Source of the DNA: Rhizobium leguminosarum
GTDB lineage: Bacteria > Pseudomonadota > Alphaproteobacteria > Rhizobiales > Rhizobiaceae
Reading direction: 5' to 3'
DNA: 64,000 bases
Assembly (NCBI RefSeq): GCF_002953715.1
Contig: NZ_CP025015.1
Coordinates: forward strand, 372,001 to 436,000
Numbering within the stretch: the first letter of the stretch is position 1; each line of letters begins with the position of its first letter. Below are positions 35,392 to 45,233 of the stretch, piece by piece. A program made the position numbers and the translations under genes. The notes beneath the pieces were generated by a model. The model had not been told where the DNA came from. It searched no databases and saw only the letters and a program-made list of their open reading frames with translations.

Positions 35392-36002
35392 AGTCGAGAC
35401 CGTCACGATTGAACTCTTGTAGGGCCAGCGGCAAATGCCTGAAGCAGGCGCCGCCGATTCCCCTCAGCAAGGTTTCGATGTAATTCCCCAGATACACAGG
35501 CATCTGAAAATGTTCCCCCGCGCAGCTCACGCTACACCGCTTTCACCACGTGTCGCGGGGGAGCTGGAGCCCGACTGTGTTTCGACTCCGGGAGCTCTCA
35601 CTGCGGCTCGCCGGTCGACTAAAGTTTAGGCCTCGACCTTTTCTGCCACGACCAAGGAGTGTTGCTATCAATTCCACCTCTGCCTGCACCCCATATCGTG
35701 CCAGGCGCCAGCTTGATCGCGAAGTAGTCGCTGGTCCAGAGTTTGGGGGGCGCTTGCCGCTGTGTTCGGAACCTGCCAAGCTGAATCCGCACATCTGATT
35801 GTGCCCTCCCAGAGCCGGTGAAATGCAAGGTCGCTGGTCGTCAGTCCCTCTGCAGGATTTGCCTCGCTTGAGCGGACGACTTTCGAACCAGCCTCAGAAA
35901 GGGGAAAGATTGCTGTTTACTCCTCTGTGAGCTCTGCCGGTATTAGTTGAATTCGAGCGGTAAGGACCGACCACCCCCACGAACAAGATCTGAGAAGAGA
36001 CG
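35392..36002. other. 610-bp gap between nodE and nodL
   Basis: In R. leguminosarum nodL follows nodE closely; here 611 bp intervene. I find no nod box, no complete gene and no clear transposase motif. A minus-strand stretch near 35650-35800 (LWTSDYFAIKLAPGTIWGAG) reads like protein but has no identifiable family. nodL would have to be read through from nodFE or from an unseen promoter. Confidence 0.35.
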
Positions 36003-36575
36003 ATGACACGCAGCCAAAAAGAGAAGATGCTAGCAGGCGAAATGTACAACGCAGCGGACCCCGAGATCCAAGCCGAGCTGCTCCTCACGGGGGCTTGGCT
36101 GAAGCGGTATAATGACACGCTGGGCGACTCCGCCGAGCGGTGGAATGCGCTCCTTTCAGAAAGATTGGGAGCAGTCGGACTTGGAGCGGTTATTCGTCCT
36201 CCGTTCCACTGCGATTACGGGTTCAACATCCGGATCGGAGCTTGGGTCTACATCAATTTCAACTGCGTCATTCTTGACGTGGCAGCGGTGACTATCGGTG
36301 ACGGAACCGCAATAGGGCCTGCTGTGCAAATTTATACCGCGGACCATCCACACGATCCAGAGCAGCGCCAGGCTGGACTGCAGTTGGGACGACCTGTCAG
36401 CATTGGCAGGCACGCTTGGATCGGCGGTGGAGCAATCATTCTCCCCGGCGTGACGATCGGCGATCATGCTGTCATTGGCGCGGGTAGCGTGGTCACGCGA
36501 GATGTTCCTGCAGGAAGCACGGCCATGGGAAATCCAGCTCGGGTCCGGGTAGGTGGACGCTCGACGCAATCATAA
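36003..36575 (+). CDS. nodL: NodL, Nod-factor O-acetyltransferase
   Basis: The 190-aa protein starts MTRSQKEKMLAGEMYNAADP. It has the left-handed beta-helix of hexapeptide-repeat acetyltransferases (LacA/NodL/Maa family), with DYGFNIRIGAWVYINFNCVI, the catalytic histidine segment YTADHPHDPEQR and GGGAIILPGVTIGDHAVIGAG. It transfers acetyl from acetyl-CoA to O6 of the non-reducing sugar of the Nod factor. A GAGAAGAGACG stretch precedes the start. Confidence 0.95.
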   Translation: MTRSQKEKMLAGEMYNAADPEIQAELLLTGAWLKRYNDTLGDSAERWNALLSERLGAVGLGAVIRPPFHCDYGFNIRIGAWVYINFNCVILDVAAVTIGDGTAIGPAVQIYTADHPHDPEQRQAGLQLGRPVSIGRHAWIGGGAIILPGVTIGDHAVIGAGSVVTRDVPAGSTAMGNPARVRVGGRSTQS

Positions 36576-37015
36576 AAGTAGGCGTTGGGGTGAATCCGGT
36601 GGTAACGGGTAGTTTCTTTGCTTGTGCGAACGGATCGTCTGGGCCGCCATGGCCCTTGCGGTTCCAACTGTCGGCACTTTGACGCAAATCTCTTTGCAAA
36701 TGCGCTTGGGCAGTCGAGCTGACCGGTTCGTGATCAAGTTTGCATGCAAAGGGGCAATTACGACTTAGGGTCAACCCGCAGACACAGACCGCTTCACCTG
36801 CAGAAAACGAATTGCTTTTTCGGTCCGTGCGCTCGATGAAAGACAATTGGTCGCGTCGAATGGACATGCGCGTGGCATGTCGTCGGCAAATACCAATCCC
36901 TGTTGGCTGGAACATCTTTGTCAGAGGCAGGCGCCCATCATCCGGGCGTAGCCTTTCTGTCGACACCTTGCAGAAGGCATCATTTGCTACGTAACGGCCC
37001 TACCGAGGGCGCCGC
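36576..37015. other. Region between nodL and the nodM nod box
   Basis: No gene is recognised in these 440 bp on either strand, and no inverted repeats with a T-run are evident after nodL. Confidence 0.3.
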
Positions 37016-37063
37016 ATCCATAACGTGGATGATAGCTATCGCAACAATCAATTTTACTAATCT
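37016..37063 (+). promoter_or_regulatory. nod box of nodMN
   Basis: ATCCATAACGTGGATGATAG begins the element, with ATC at position 23 and GCAACAATCAATTTTACTAA following. Spacing is exact and only a few positions differ from the consensus. It lies 95 bp before nodM. Confidence 0.94.
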
Positions 37064-37158
37064 GTTCAGATTTATTAGCACCCGCTGGAGGACACGCACC
37101 GAGCGGCGTCCGCCCTCCTGATTACCGGTCGGGGGCTCTTGGGACATGGGTGACGAGC

Positions 37159-38985
37159 ATGTGTGGGATTGTTGGCATAGTGGGACGTAAGCCCGTGTCG
37201 GAGCGGCTGATCGAAGCCTTGGAGCGACTGGAATATCGCGGCTATGATTCAGCCGGCGTTGCTACGATCTTCGAGGGAGAATTGCACCGACGCCGCGCAG
37301 AAGGCAAGCTCGTGAACCTTAAAACGAGGTTGAAAAGAGAGCCCCTGAGCGGCACCGTCGGCATCGCTCACACGCGCTGGGCGACCCATGGCGCACCGAC
37401 AGAATGCAACGCTCACCCGCACTTTGCCGATGGCGTAGCCGTTGTTCATAACGGCATCATCGAAAATTTTTCCGAGCTGAAGGACGGATTGGCGAAGGTA
37501 GGGGTCAAGTTTAAGACCGATACGGACACCGAGGTGATTGCGCATCTCCTGACCAAATTCCGTCGGGATGGCATGGGATGTCTTAAGGCAATGCAAGCCA
37601 TGCTGAAGTGCGTCAAGGGCGCATTCGCCCTTGCCATTCTGTTTGAGGAGGATCCCGCAACCATTATGGTGGCGCGCAATGGGCCACCGTTGGTGATAGG
37701 CCATGGCGACGGCGAGATGTTTCTAGGCTCCGATGCGATCGCTCTTGCTCCGTTCACCAATGACATCACTTATCTGCACGATGGCGATTGGGCTGTTGTA
37801 GGCAAAGCGAGTGTCCAAGTTTTCGATATCGAAGGCAAAGTCGTAACGCGCCCGCGGCACATATCGATTGCTACCGCCGACCTGGTCTGCAAGGGCAATC
37901 ACCGGCACTTTATGGAGAAGGAAATCTACGAGCAACCTGAGGTCATCGCCCGTGCTCTTGGGCACTACATCAATGTCAACGAAAATCATGTCAAAGCCAT
38001 TTCAACCGACATTGGATTTGCCAGGGTTGAGAGCCTCGCAATTTCTGCCTGTGGCACTGCATATCTTGCGGGACTGATTGGCAAATATTGGTTCGAGCGC
38101 TACGCACGCTTAATGGTTGAAATTGATGTCGCCTCTGAATTCCGTTATCGAGAAATCCCGTTGTCGCCGCGGTCGGCAGCGCTCTTCATCTCTCAATCTG
38201 GTGAGACGGCTGACACGCTTGCGTCGCTGCGCTATTGCAAAGCACAAGGTCTGAGAATAGGCGCTGTCGTCAATACGCGAGAATCAACTATTGCCCGCGA
38301 GGCAGATGCCATCTTTCCGATTCTCGCCGGGCCAGAGATCGGCGTTGCGTCTACCAAGGCATTCACTTGCCAGCTTGCTGTTCTCGCTGCGCTAGCCATC
38401 GGCGCAGGCAAGGCGCGGGGCACGATCACAGACGACGAGGAACAAGTGCTCGTCCAAAGTTTGGCGACGTTGCCGGGCGTTATTCGACAGGTGCTGAACG
38501 ACATCAAGCCGGAGATCGAGCTCTTGTCACGGGAATTGTCGAATTACCGCGACGTGCTCTATCTCGGCCGCGGCACGAGTTTCCCATTGGCCATGGAAGG
38601 TGCGCTGAAGCTCAAGGAGGTTTCCTATATCCATGCTGAAGGTTATGCGGCAGGAGAATTAAAGCACGGTCCGATCGCCCTGATCGATGAAAATATGCCA
38701 GTCATCGTCATCGCGCCACATGATCGGTTCTTCGATAAGACTGTCTCCAATATGCAGGAAGTGGCCGCCCGCGGCGGCCGCATCATTCTGATCACCGACG
38801 AGACGGGAGCGTCGATGTCGAAACTCCCCACCATGCACACTATCGTATTACCCAATGTCGAGGAGATTATCGCGCCGATGATCTTTTCTCTGCCGCTGCA
38901 GCTTCTTGCGTATCACACGGCGGTCGTCATGGGGGCAGATGTGGACCAGCCGCGGAATCTGGCTAAATCAGTCACAGTCGAATGA
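37159..38985 (+). CDS. nodM: NodM, glucosamine-6-phosphate synthase
   Basis: The 608-aa start MCGIVGIVG is chosen because the N-terminal cysteine must follow the initiator Met to act as the glutaminase nucleophile. The protein has the glutamine amidotransferase half (RLEYRGYDSAGVA, HTRWATHG) and two SIS domains (ISACGTAYLAGLIGKYW, SQSGETADTLASLRYC, STKAFTCQ). It makes glucosamine-6-phosphate for GlcNAc precursors of the Nod factor and duplicates the chromosomal GlmS function. It is driven by the nod box 95 bp upstream. Confidence 0.97.
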   Translation: MCGIVGIVGRKPVSERLIEALERLEYRGYDSAGVATIFEGELHRRRAEGKLVNLKTRLKREPLSGTVGIAHTRWATHGAPTECNAHPHFADGVAVVHNGIIENFSELKDGLAKVGVKFKTDTDTEVIAHLLTKFRRDGMGCLKAMQAMLKCVKGAFALAILFEEDPATIMVARNGPPLVIGHGDGEMFLGSDAIALAPFTNDITYLHDGDWAVVGKASVQVFDIEGKVVTRPRHISIATADLVCKGNHRHFMEKEIYEQPEVIARALGHYINVNENHVKAISTDIGFARVESLAISACGTAYLAGLIGKYWFERYARLMVEIDVASEFRYREIPLSPRSAALFISQSGETADTLASLRYCKAQGLRIGAVVNTRESTIAREADAIFPILAGPEIGVASTKAFTCQLAVLAALAIGAGKARGTITDDEEQVLVQSLATLPGVIRQVLNDIKPEIELLSRELSNYRDVLYLGRGTSFPLAMEGALKLKEVSYIHAEGYAAGELKHGPIALIDENMPVIVIAPHDRFFDKTVSNMQEVAARGGRIILITDETGASMSKLPTMHTIVLPNVEEIIAPMIFSLPLQLLAYHTAVVMGADVDQPRNLAKSVTVE

Positions 38986-39062
38986 TTGTGACGATTGGGT
39001 AAATCGCAACTCGCCTCCGAGAAAATCCACGACTTGATCAGACATCAAATAAGTGAGGTCGT

Positions 39063-39548
39063 ATGCACGAACTTTCGCTCGCCGACGTGCCGTCGCGAAT
39101 TGGCCAGGAACTCGGCAAATCCGAATGGATTACCGTCGATCAAACTACAATCGATCTCTTTGCCGATGCGACACACGATCATCAATTCATCCACGTGCAC
39201 CCGGAACGCGCGGCAGTCGAAAGCCCGTTTGGTGGCACGATCGCTCATGGCTTCTTAACACTCTCACTTCTGTCGGCGATGAACTTCAGCGGCATGCCAA
39301 GGATCCGCGAGCAGACCATGGGCCTTAACTACGGCTTAGACCGGGTGCGTTTCATGTCACCGGTTAAGACCGGCAGCCGCGTGCGCGGTCGCTTCGTTCT
39401 CTCTGAATGTCAATTTCGCGGCGCAAGCATGCTGGTGACCACCTACGAGGTGACGGTCGAGATCGAGAACGAGAACCGACCGGCACTCACGGCCAATTGG
39501 ATCACGATCATTCAGTTTGACCCGGACGACAGGCCTAAAGGGATTTGA
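39063..39548 (+). CDS. nodN: NodN, MaoC-like dehydratase-fold protein
   Basis: The 161-aa protein is the usual NodN length. It contains the hotdog-fold hydratase motif FADATHDHQFIHVHPERA and PFGGTIAHGFLTLSLL, with the catalytic Asp/His pair of the MaoC family. It affects Nod-factor production in R. leguminosarum, but its reaction is not settled. It follows nodM by 77 bp in the same orientation and shares its nod box. Confidence 0.96.
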   Translation: MHELSLADVPSRIGQELGKSEWITVDQTTIDLFADATHDHQFIHVHPERAAVESPFGGTIAHGFLTLSLLSAMNFSGMPRIREQTMGLNYGLDRVRFMSPVKTGSRVRGRFVLSECQFRGASMLVTTYEVTVEIENENRPALTANWITIIQFDPDDRPKGI

Positions 39549-39844
39549 CGCCAGCCCGCGCCAGTTGCCTGGTCTACGGATAGAACCGCCATGGATCTAC
39601 GCGCTGTTTTGCATTGAGCGTCTGTTTTCCCTTACGAACGCCTATTGCTTTCAGCCGGTTGATCAGACTTGCGCCGCAAGCAAGGCGGCAGACTGGCATC
39701 ATGCGCGACATAACGTTATCAGCGAGATCACCAGGCTCGCTTGACCTGCCACTGAACTTTCATCCAGCGGCGGTTAGAGCCTCGGCGTTCATTGAACCGC
39801 CCCAGGATTCTGGACCACCGGAGGCTGGAGTTTTCCGGCTTCAT

Positions 39845-40690
39845 TCAGGGAGGTGGGCTGGTTGCGCCTCCCGGATTCATCAGTAAGATTGGCACCTTAT
39901 TGCCGATGGCGCCATGTGGCCGAACCTCATTGTAGTCTCTGCGCCAATCCTCCATCTTTTCGCGGGCATCCGCAAGGGTCAGGAACCAATGCTGGTTCAG
40001 ACATTCGGCTCGGAAGCGGCCGTTGAATGCTTCGATGAAGGCATTGTCCGTCAGCTTTCCCGGACGTGAGAAGTCCAAGGTCACACCCTTGGCATAGGCC
40101 CAAAGGTCGAGATCACGTGACACAAATTCCGTCCCCTGGTCGACACGGATGGTCTTCGGAATAGCCGACGTTCCGGCACACCCGTTCCAAGGTTTGCACG
40201 ACATCATCACCGCGATAGCTGTGGCGCGGATCAAGCACCGGAGCATAACGCGAGAAGGTGTCGACCACCGTCAGAACGCGTAGTTTCTTTCCGGTGGCGA
40301 GCTGATCGTGCACGAAATCCATCGCCCAGACATCATTCGATCCGACAGCCATTTGCCGATCCTCCCGAAGTTTGGCCTTTACCCGGCGCTTGGGCGTCTT
40401 GTTCCGCAATTGCAGGCCCAAGTCCCTGTAAATGCGATAGGTTCGCTTGATGTTGGTGCCCCAACCCTCACGTTCCAACAGCACATGTACGCGACGATAG
40501 CCGTAGCGCACGCGGGTCTCGCAAATCTCACGAATGCGACGTTCCAGACCGGCCTGATCGGCGCGGCGAGAGGTGTAGTGGTAGGTGGACCGATCGAAGT
40601 TCAACGCTCCACAGGCACGCCGGATCGAGATCGTCCAATCGCGGCACAAGCCCTTCACCACCTCCCGCTTCCGAGCAGGCCTTAGAGCTT
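39845..40690 (-). pseudogene. IS3-family OrfB transposase, frameshifted
   Basis: The first part reads SIRRACGALNFDRSTYHYTS, VRYGYRRVHVLLEREGW, SNDVWAMDFVHDQLATGKK (first catalytic D) and LTVVDTFSRYAPVLD. After VCRNVG, near 40155, the frame shifts, and the rest continues as IPKTIRVDQGTEFVSRDLD (second D) and FIEAFNGRFRAECLNQHWF (catalytic E). All catalytic residues are present, so a single indel inactivated it. Confidence 0.88.
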
Positions 40691-40948
40691 TCGCCGGATG
40701 ACGTCCTGCAGCATCTCGCGATCCAGCGTCAGATCTGCGACGATCCGTTTCAGCCGAGCGTTCTCGTCCTCGAGTTGCTTTAGCTTCTTCATCTCCGGCG
40801 GCAACATGCCGGCATACTTTTTCTTCCAATTGAAGTAGGTCGCCTGGCTGATCCCCGCCTTGCGGCAGATCTCCGCAACAGACACACCTTCATCACCTTG
40901 CTTCAGAATGAACGCCTTCTGCGCGTCCGAAAACTGCGATGCCTTCAT
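40682..40948 (-). CDS. IS3-family OrfA
   Basis: The 88-aa protein from MKASQFSDAQKAFILKQGDE has the helix-turn-helix VSVAEICRKAGISQATYFNW and the C-terminal leucine zipper LKQLEDENARLKRIVADL of IS407-type OrfA. Its end overlaps the start of orfB, as expected for translational frameshifting. Confidence 0.92.
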   Translation of the reverse strand: MKASQFSDAQKAFILKQGDEGVSVAEICRKAGISQATYFNWKKKYAGMLPPEMKKLKQLEDENARLKRIVADLTLDREMLQDVIRRKL

Positions 40949-41023
40949 CGTCTTCCGTCCTTTCCCAGCCAGGAAAATGCACCGGAAAACTCTAACCAAA
41001 ACTGGTCCAGTTTGAAGGGTTCA

Positions 41024-41588
41024 GATCATCGGCGCTATCGACCTCATCGGCGGGCACCCAATCTGCCTTGACTTCCATGGCGCCGACAGGAGCTGAGATC
41101 GGCCGGCCGGTACTATAGAAGGATCGCAGACCGGCCTTGGTAAAGAGCTGGTTGCAAACGATGTAATCGAAAATCGCCTGGTTGCGGCGAACTTCTTCGC
41201 TCCCGTCGGGCGACCCATGCGGGACGGGGCCCATCGGAGCCAACTGCTGGAGGGCTGGAATACTCAGTATTTTTGGGCTGGCCACGGGAGTGGCGATTTC
41301 CGCCGCTGCAACGACCGCACCCGACTGTCCACAGGACGGGTTACCTTTGGCGCCCGGGAAAATTGGGTGCGGGGTGAATGTATCTTCGTTCGAAGCCCAT
41401 GTTTCGAACAAAACCTTGACGGGCGTCGCCGCGACGGGAGCAGCGACATAAGCGAGGAAACGCCAAGACGCCTCGTCCGGCCTGTTGATTGCCAGGTTGG
41501 CATCGACCGACTGGGCGAAGCCGTCGAGGGGTATGGACGCCAACGCAAAAACGGCACCCGTTGCAAATAATCTGGAAATCCAGTGCAT
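41024..41588 (-). pseudogene. Secreted protein of unknown function, C terminus cut off at the IS3 element
   Basis: The start (MHWISRLFATG) follows GGAGGACAAG. An N-terminal signal peptide is clear (hydrophobic core GAVFALASIPLDGFAQ with cleavage after the Ala-Gln region). The mature part carries ASWRFLAYVAAPVAATPVKV, ETWASNEDTFTPHPIFPG and EEVRRNQAIFDYIVCNQLFT. This resembles a family of periplasmic proteins common in proteobacteria with no assigned function. The reading frame meets the right end of the IS3 element after VDSADD, so the last residues are lost. No matching 3' part is found on the other side of the element. Confidence 0.65.
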
Positions 41589-41928
41589 CTTGTCCTCCAA
41601 GCAGGTTCATCCAGTCTCCGAGATTTTTCGGCGGCGATTTGTATTTTCGTTGCCTATTCGGGCCATACCGCCGTGGCACTGAATGCGTTCCGACGTCGTT
41701 TCGATTTGATAGCGCGGATTCTCCGAATGTGTCATATATTACTCCGTGACGGAGTTACATATAGATAACGTCTATATACCGTCAGAATGTAAAAAACACA
41801 ATAATGCGATAAACGAAAGTGAAGTGTCGCGATATGCTGGAAAATCCTGAAACATCAATCGTTAAGGCCAGAATCAAGCATCGCTGCCCTACTGGAAATG
41901 GCGGAGAACAAGACGGAGTAATCGGGCG

Positions 41929-43059
41929 ATGACCTACATCAGTACGCCCGATCTCTCCCTTATCCGTGACGCCGATCTGAGGAAGAAACTCGCCCAAGCC
42001 CGCGAGCGGCTCAAGATGGATGTCGTATTCGCCCTGGAAGCGCGCGAGATTATCGCCGAACAGACCGCGCGCGATGCCAAGGCCGAGGCCCGCGCGAATG
42101 AATTGGCAGCCATGTCACCGGGGGCGCGGCGCCGCGCGAAAAGCAAAGACGCGCTCGAAAAAGGGCGCCCCCGCCAAGACCTGCGCTATATTCATAGCGT
42201 GCTGGCCCTGTGTGGCCTGCCCTATAGCCGCCAGCCGATCGAGGAGCGCGAGTACCGCAGCAAACAGGGCAACATGCGGCTGATCGTCAATGCCGGTGAG
42301 TTGCTGTCGCCAAGGGGCGAGTTCGTCAAGCAGCCGTTGCCCTATGGCTCCCGCGCGCGCCTGTTGCTGTTGCACCTGTGCAGCGAAGCCATCCGCCAGC
42401 AGTCGCCCACGATCAAGATCGACGCCAGCCTGACCGCCTTCATCAAGAAGATGGGCTTTGGAGCCAACGGCGGCCAACGCGGTAACCTGAGCGCCTTCAA
42501 AAAGCAGCTGCAAGCGCTGGCGGCCTGCAAGATGACCATCGGCACCTTCGACGAGAAAGGGGGCCATACCAAGACGGTCAACACCGCGCCGTTTGAGTCG
42601 ATGGACGTTTGGTTCCCGCCCCATCCCGACCAGCAAATGCTCTGGGCGAGCACCATCACGTTCAGCCGCGAGTTCTACGACACCCTCACCAGGCACGCGG
42701 TACCGGTCAACGTCCATGCGATCCACGCGTTTTCGGACTCGCCGCGCAAGATCGACATCTACTATTGGCTCGGCCACCGCAGCCACGGCTTGAGCAAACC
42801 CGTTTCTATCAGTTGGAAAGCCCTAAAAGAGCAGTTCGGGGAGGGGCATTTCGTGACCTCGGGCAAGACCGGCGGCTATACCCGCGATCGAGATTTCCGG
42901 GCCAAATTCACGAAGGAACTGGCTCACATCTGCGAGGTGTTTCCCAAGCTCCCCGTCGCCGTCAATGAAGGCGGCATCCGGCTGAAACCGGCTGATTCTG
43001 ATGCGTGGTCACTCCCCGCCAAGAGTTCCACAAAAAAGCGTGAAATCATAAAGCGTTAG
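41929..43059 (+). CDS. repA: RepA-like plasmid replication initiator
   Basis: The 376-aa protein has a helical N terminus rich in charged residues and a core with IHSVLALCGLPYSRQPIEER, PLPYGSRARLLLLHLCSEAI, AFIKKMGFGANGGQRGNLSA and FYDTLTRHAVPVNVHAIHAF. This matches the RepA ('RPA', plasmid-encoded) initiators of broad-host-range small plasmids. It would bind the iterons that begin immediately after its stop codon. A GGAG ribosome site precedes the ATG. Rhizobial megaplasmids normally use repABC, so this is a captured small-plasmid replicon. A 5'-truncated copy exists at 45.4-46.3 kb on the other strand. Confidence 0.85.
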   Translation: MTYISTPDLSLIRDADLRKKLAQARERLKMDVVFALEAREIIAEQTARDAKAEARANELAAMSPGARRRAKSKDALEKGRPRQDLRYIHSVLALCGLPYSRQPIEEREYRSKQGNMRLIVNAGELLSPRGEFVKQPLPYGSRARLLLLHLCSEAIRQQSPTIKIDASLTAFIKKMGFGANGGQRGNLSAFKKQLQALAACKMTIGTFDEKGGHTKTVNTAPFESMDVWFPPHPDQQMLWASTITFSREFYDTLTRHAVPVNVHAIHAFSDSPRKIDIYYWLGHRSHGLSKPVSISWKALKEQFGEGHFVTSGKTGGYTRDRDFRAKFTKELAHICEVFPKLPVAVNEGGIRLKPADSDAWSLPAKSSTKKREIIKR

Positions 43060-43385
43060 CTACGCTGAATCGGTCGCGCCCCTTACGCTGAATCGGTCGC
43101 GCCCCTTACGCTGAATCGGTCGCGCTTTTACGCTGAATCGGTCGCGCCTATATATAGAACTGAACACTACGGAACACTGCGGAACACCTTTTTCTAAAAT
43201 CCTTCTGAATTTACAGAACAGGAAGATTTGAAATTTTGGATTTTTTGAAGAGATGAAGCTTTGCGGACTTGATCGCACGTGGAAGCTCACCAAAAGCCCA
43301 CACAGCGCGTTTTCAGGACCTGAGTGCCCGCGAGTGTGGCCGAGGCGTGAAAAACGCCTCCTAGGTGTTTAGTACCGGCATTTGA
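42145..43385. repeat. Inverted repeat arm 1 (repA and origin)
   Basis: This 1.24-kb segment occurs again in reverse orientation at 44996-46334. It covers repA from about codon 73, the iterons and some 240 bp downstream. The copies differ by only a base or so in repA (W versus L near the C terminus) plus about 98 bp missing from the iteron block here. Confidence 0.92.
43061..43147 (+). repeat. Four origin iterons
   Basis: Four copies of the 19-mer TACGCTGAATCGGTCGCGC occur at about 22-23 bp spacing (43061, 43084, 43107, 43129), starting 2 bp after the repA stop. This is the usual layout of an iteron-controlled origin. Confidence 0.93.
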
Positions 43386-43666
43386 TGGAGCGGATCGAAG
43401 GCGAAGCGCTCGGGTTGTGAAGCCCATGCTTTGCAAATGAACTCGTAGGGTGGCCCTTGAGAGTCTTGAGTCTGCGGCCGAAATTGTAAGCGGCGACAAA
43501 GTCGGCGAGGTGCTCGCGGAGTTGATCGTGGCTTTCATAGTAGAAGCGTCTGACGGTGGCATCCTTGATGGTGCGGTTCATCCTCTCGACTTGACCGTTG
43601 GTCCACGGATGCTTCGGCTTGGTCGTGCGGTGCTCGATATCGCTGGTGGCGCAGGTCTATTCGAAG
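43369..43666 (-). pseudogene. IS481-like transposase C-terminal fragment
   Basis: The minus strand reads PKHPWTNGQVERMNRTIKDA, then ESHDQLREHLADFVAAYNFG and RRLKTLKG, typical of the C-terminal end of IS481/IS3-type integrase cores including the catalytic Glu. It is cut on one side by the IS6 element and on the other by the inverted-repeat arm, and a frameshift follows LKG. Confidence 0.75.
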
Positions 43667-44474
43667 GGCGATGTCACGTTGTTTGATCAACGGCCGTAAA
43701 GTCGCTTGTCGGTAAACTCATGCAATTGCAGCGGTCACGGCTTTCCACTGCGCCATGGCGCGGATGCGATGAATATGGGTGGCTGGGGCTGAGTGTCTCT
43801 GGTGCGGCGCGACGAAAAGATTTCGGACTGCTGAAAAGACCGAGATGAAACGTTGCAAACCTCCGACGGATCGAAAGCCCTGCATCATCCGCTCTCGTTA
43901 TTCGAAGCGGCACGTGAGAATTCTCTGCGCGATTGTTAAGGCCCTTGTGCGATCGATGTTCGACGCCGGGCATTACATCCCGTTTTGCCGCGCCGTATGA
44001 GCGCAGTTTTTCGGTGACGATGCGCTTCGGCGACAGACCTTGCTTCTTCAGCAGCCTGACCAGCAATCGCTTGGCAGCCTTGGTATCGCGGCGGGTCTGG
44101 ACGATCTCGTCGAGAACGTAGCCGTCCTGGTCGACAGCGCGCCACAGCCAATGTTTTCGGCCGCCTATGGAAATCACGACCTCGTCCAGATGCCAGATAT
44201 CTTTCCGCGACGGCTTCTTTCTAGGCAGCTGCTTGACGTAGGCTGCCCCGAATTTGCGGCCCCATCGCCGTATCGTTTCGTAAGAGACGACGATACCGCG
44301 CTCCAGCAACATTTCCTCGACCAGCCGCAGGCTCAACGGGAACCGGAAATACAGCCAGACCGCACGGGCGATAATCTGCGGTGGAAATCGGTGGTTCTTG
44401 TAGCTGATGGTCGATGAGGTCATCTCAACCGTATTATCCGCCACCCGTTAGGTTGCCGACAACGTGACATCGCC
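43667..44474. mobile_element. IS6-family element, copy A (808 bp)
   Basis: The ends are inverted repeats starting GGCGATGTCACGTTGT at both sides. It encloses one transposase gene on the minus strand. No 8-bp direct repeat is seen at its borders, which suggests recombination after insertion. A second near-identical copy is at 53566-54364, and an isolated end at 46335-46384. Confidence 0.9.
43674..44444 (-). pseudogene. IS6-family transposase with C-terminal frameshift
   Basis: The 256-aa frame has the family core FRFPLSLRLVEEMLLERGI, SYETIRRWGRKFG, WHLDEVVISIGGRKHWLWRA (first D), VDQDGYVLDE and LVTEK-like VTEKLRSYGAAKR (second D), with HRSHKGLNNRAENSH containing the catalytic Glu. Just after NSHVPLR the frame shifts; in the next frame the expected tail continues as RERMMQGFRSVGGLQRF and ISVFSAVRNLF. 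The product therefore has a foreign tail. Copy B has the identical shift. Confidence 0.85.
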
Positions 44475-44946
44475 TGGCGAGATCATTGCCCATAGGCTGA
44501 CCGATCAGGGCACGGATGATCCTTCCCAGGTGGAGCCGTTGCTCAGCCAGATCGACGGCGAGATTGACCAGTTCACAGCCGACGGAGCCTATGATGGGAA
44601 GCCAACCTATCAGACGGTCCTGCAGCACAGCGCAACCGCGAACGTCGTCATTCCACCGCGTTCGACGGCGGTGGAAAGCAATGGTGATACAGGGCCACTT
44701 GATCAAAGAGACAAGCACATAGCGGCGATCGCAAAAGACGGTCGGCTGCAATGGCAGGCGGCCACCGGCTACGGCAAGCGTGCACTGATCGAAACCGCCA
44801 TCGGGCGATACAAGGGGCTGATCGGGCGACGTGTGCGGGCTCGTTCGTTCGCCACCCAGCAGACAGAGGTCGCCATCGGTTGCATCGTTCTCAACCGCAT
44901 GCTGGCATGTGGACGCCCGGAGTCTGTCCGGCGTCAAGTCAGGTAG
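44475..44946 (+). pseudogene. IS5-family transposase, C-terminal fragment 1
   Basis: The frame opens directly at the IS6 border with GEIIAHRLTDQGTDDPSQVE and continues IDQFTADGAYDGKPTYQTVL (catalytic D) and YGKRALIETAIGRYKGLIG (catalytic E). The N-terminal half is missing because of the IS6 element. It is paralogous to the fragment at 46385-46916. Confidence 0.85.
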
Positions 44947-45233
44947 GCATAACCGACAACATCAAAGGCCGAAATGCGTTCGATTTCATATCCGCTCAAA
45001 TGCCGGTACTAAACACCTAGGAGGCGTTTTTCACGCCTCGGCCACACTCGCGGGCACTCAGGTCCTGAAAACGCGCTGTGTGGGCTTTTGGTGAGCTTCC
45101 ACGTGCGATCAAGTCCGCAAAGCTTCATCTCTTCAAAAAATCCAAAATTTCAAATCTTCCTGTTCTGTAAATTCAGAAGGATTTTAGAAAAAGGTGTTCC
45201 GCAGTGTTCCGTAGTGTTCAGTTCTATATATAG

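Larger units (their letters stand above)
39793..41023. mobile_element. IS3-family (IS407-like) element, 1231 bp
   Basis: The ends are imperfect inverted repeats: the left begins TGAACCGCCCCAGG with GGAGTTTTCCGG about 35 bp in, and the right, read inwards, begins TGAACCCTTC with GAGTTTTCCGG at the same distance. Inside are orfA and a frameshifted orfB on the minus strand. No matching direct repeat is visible at the borders (TCAT left, GATC right), suggesting later rearrangement. Confidence 0.82.

Noticed and set aside
42115..42786. A 223-aa minus-strand frame within repA (and its mirror at 45693-46379)
   Set aside because: It is antisense to repA and preserved only because repA is preserved; no family features.
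43061..43147. Iteron array as a CRISPR
   Set aside because: Repeats are nearly adjacent, with spacers of only 3-4 bp, and follow a replication gene; no cas genes.
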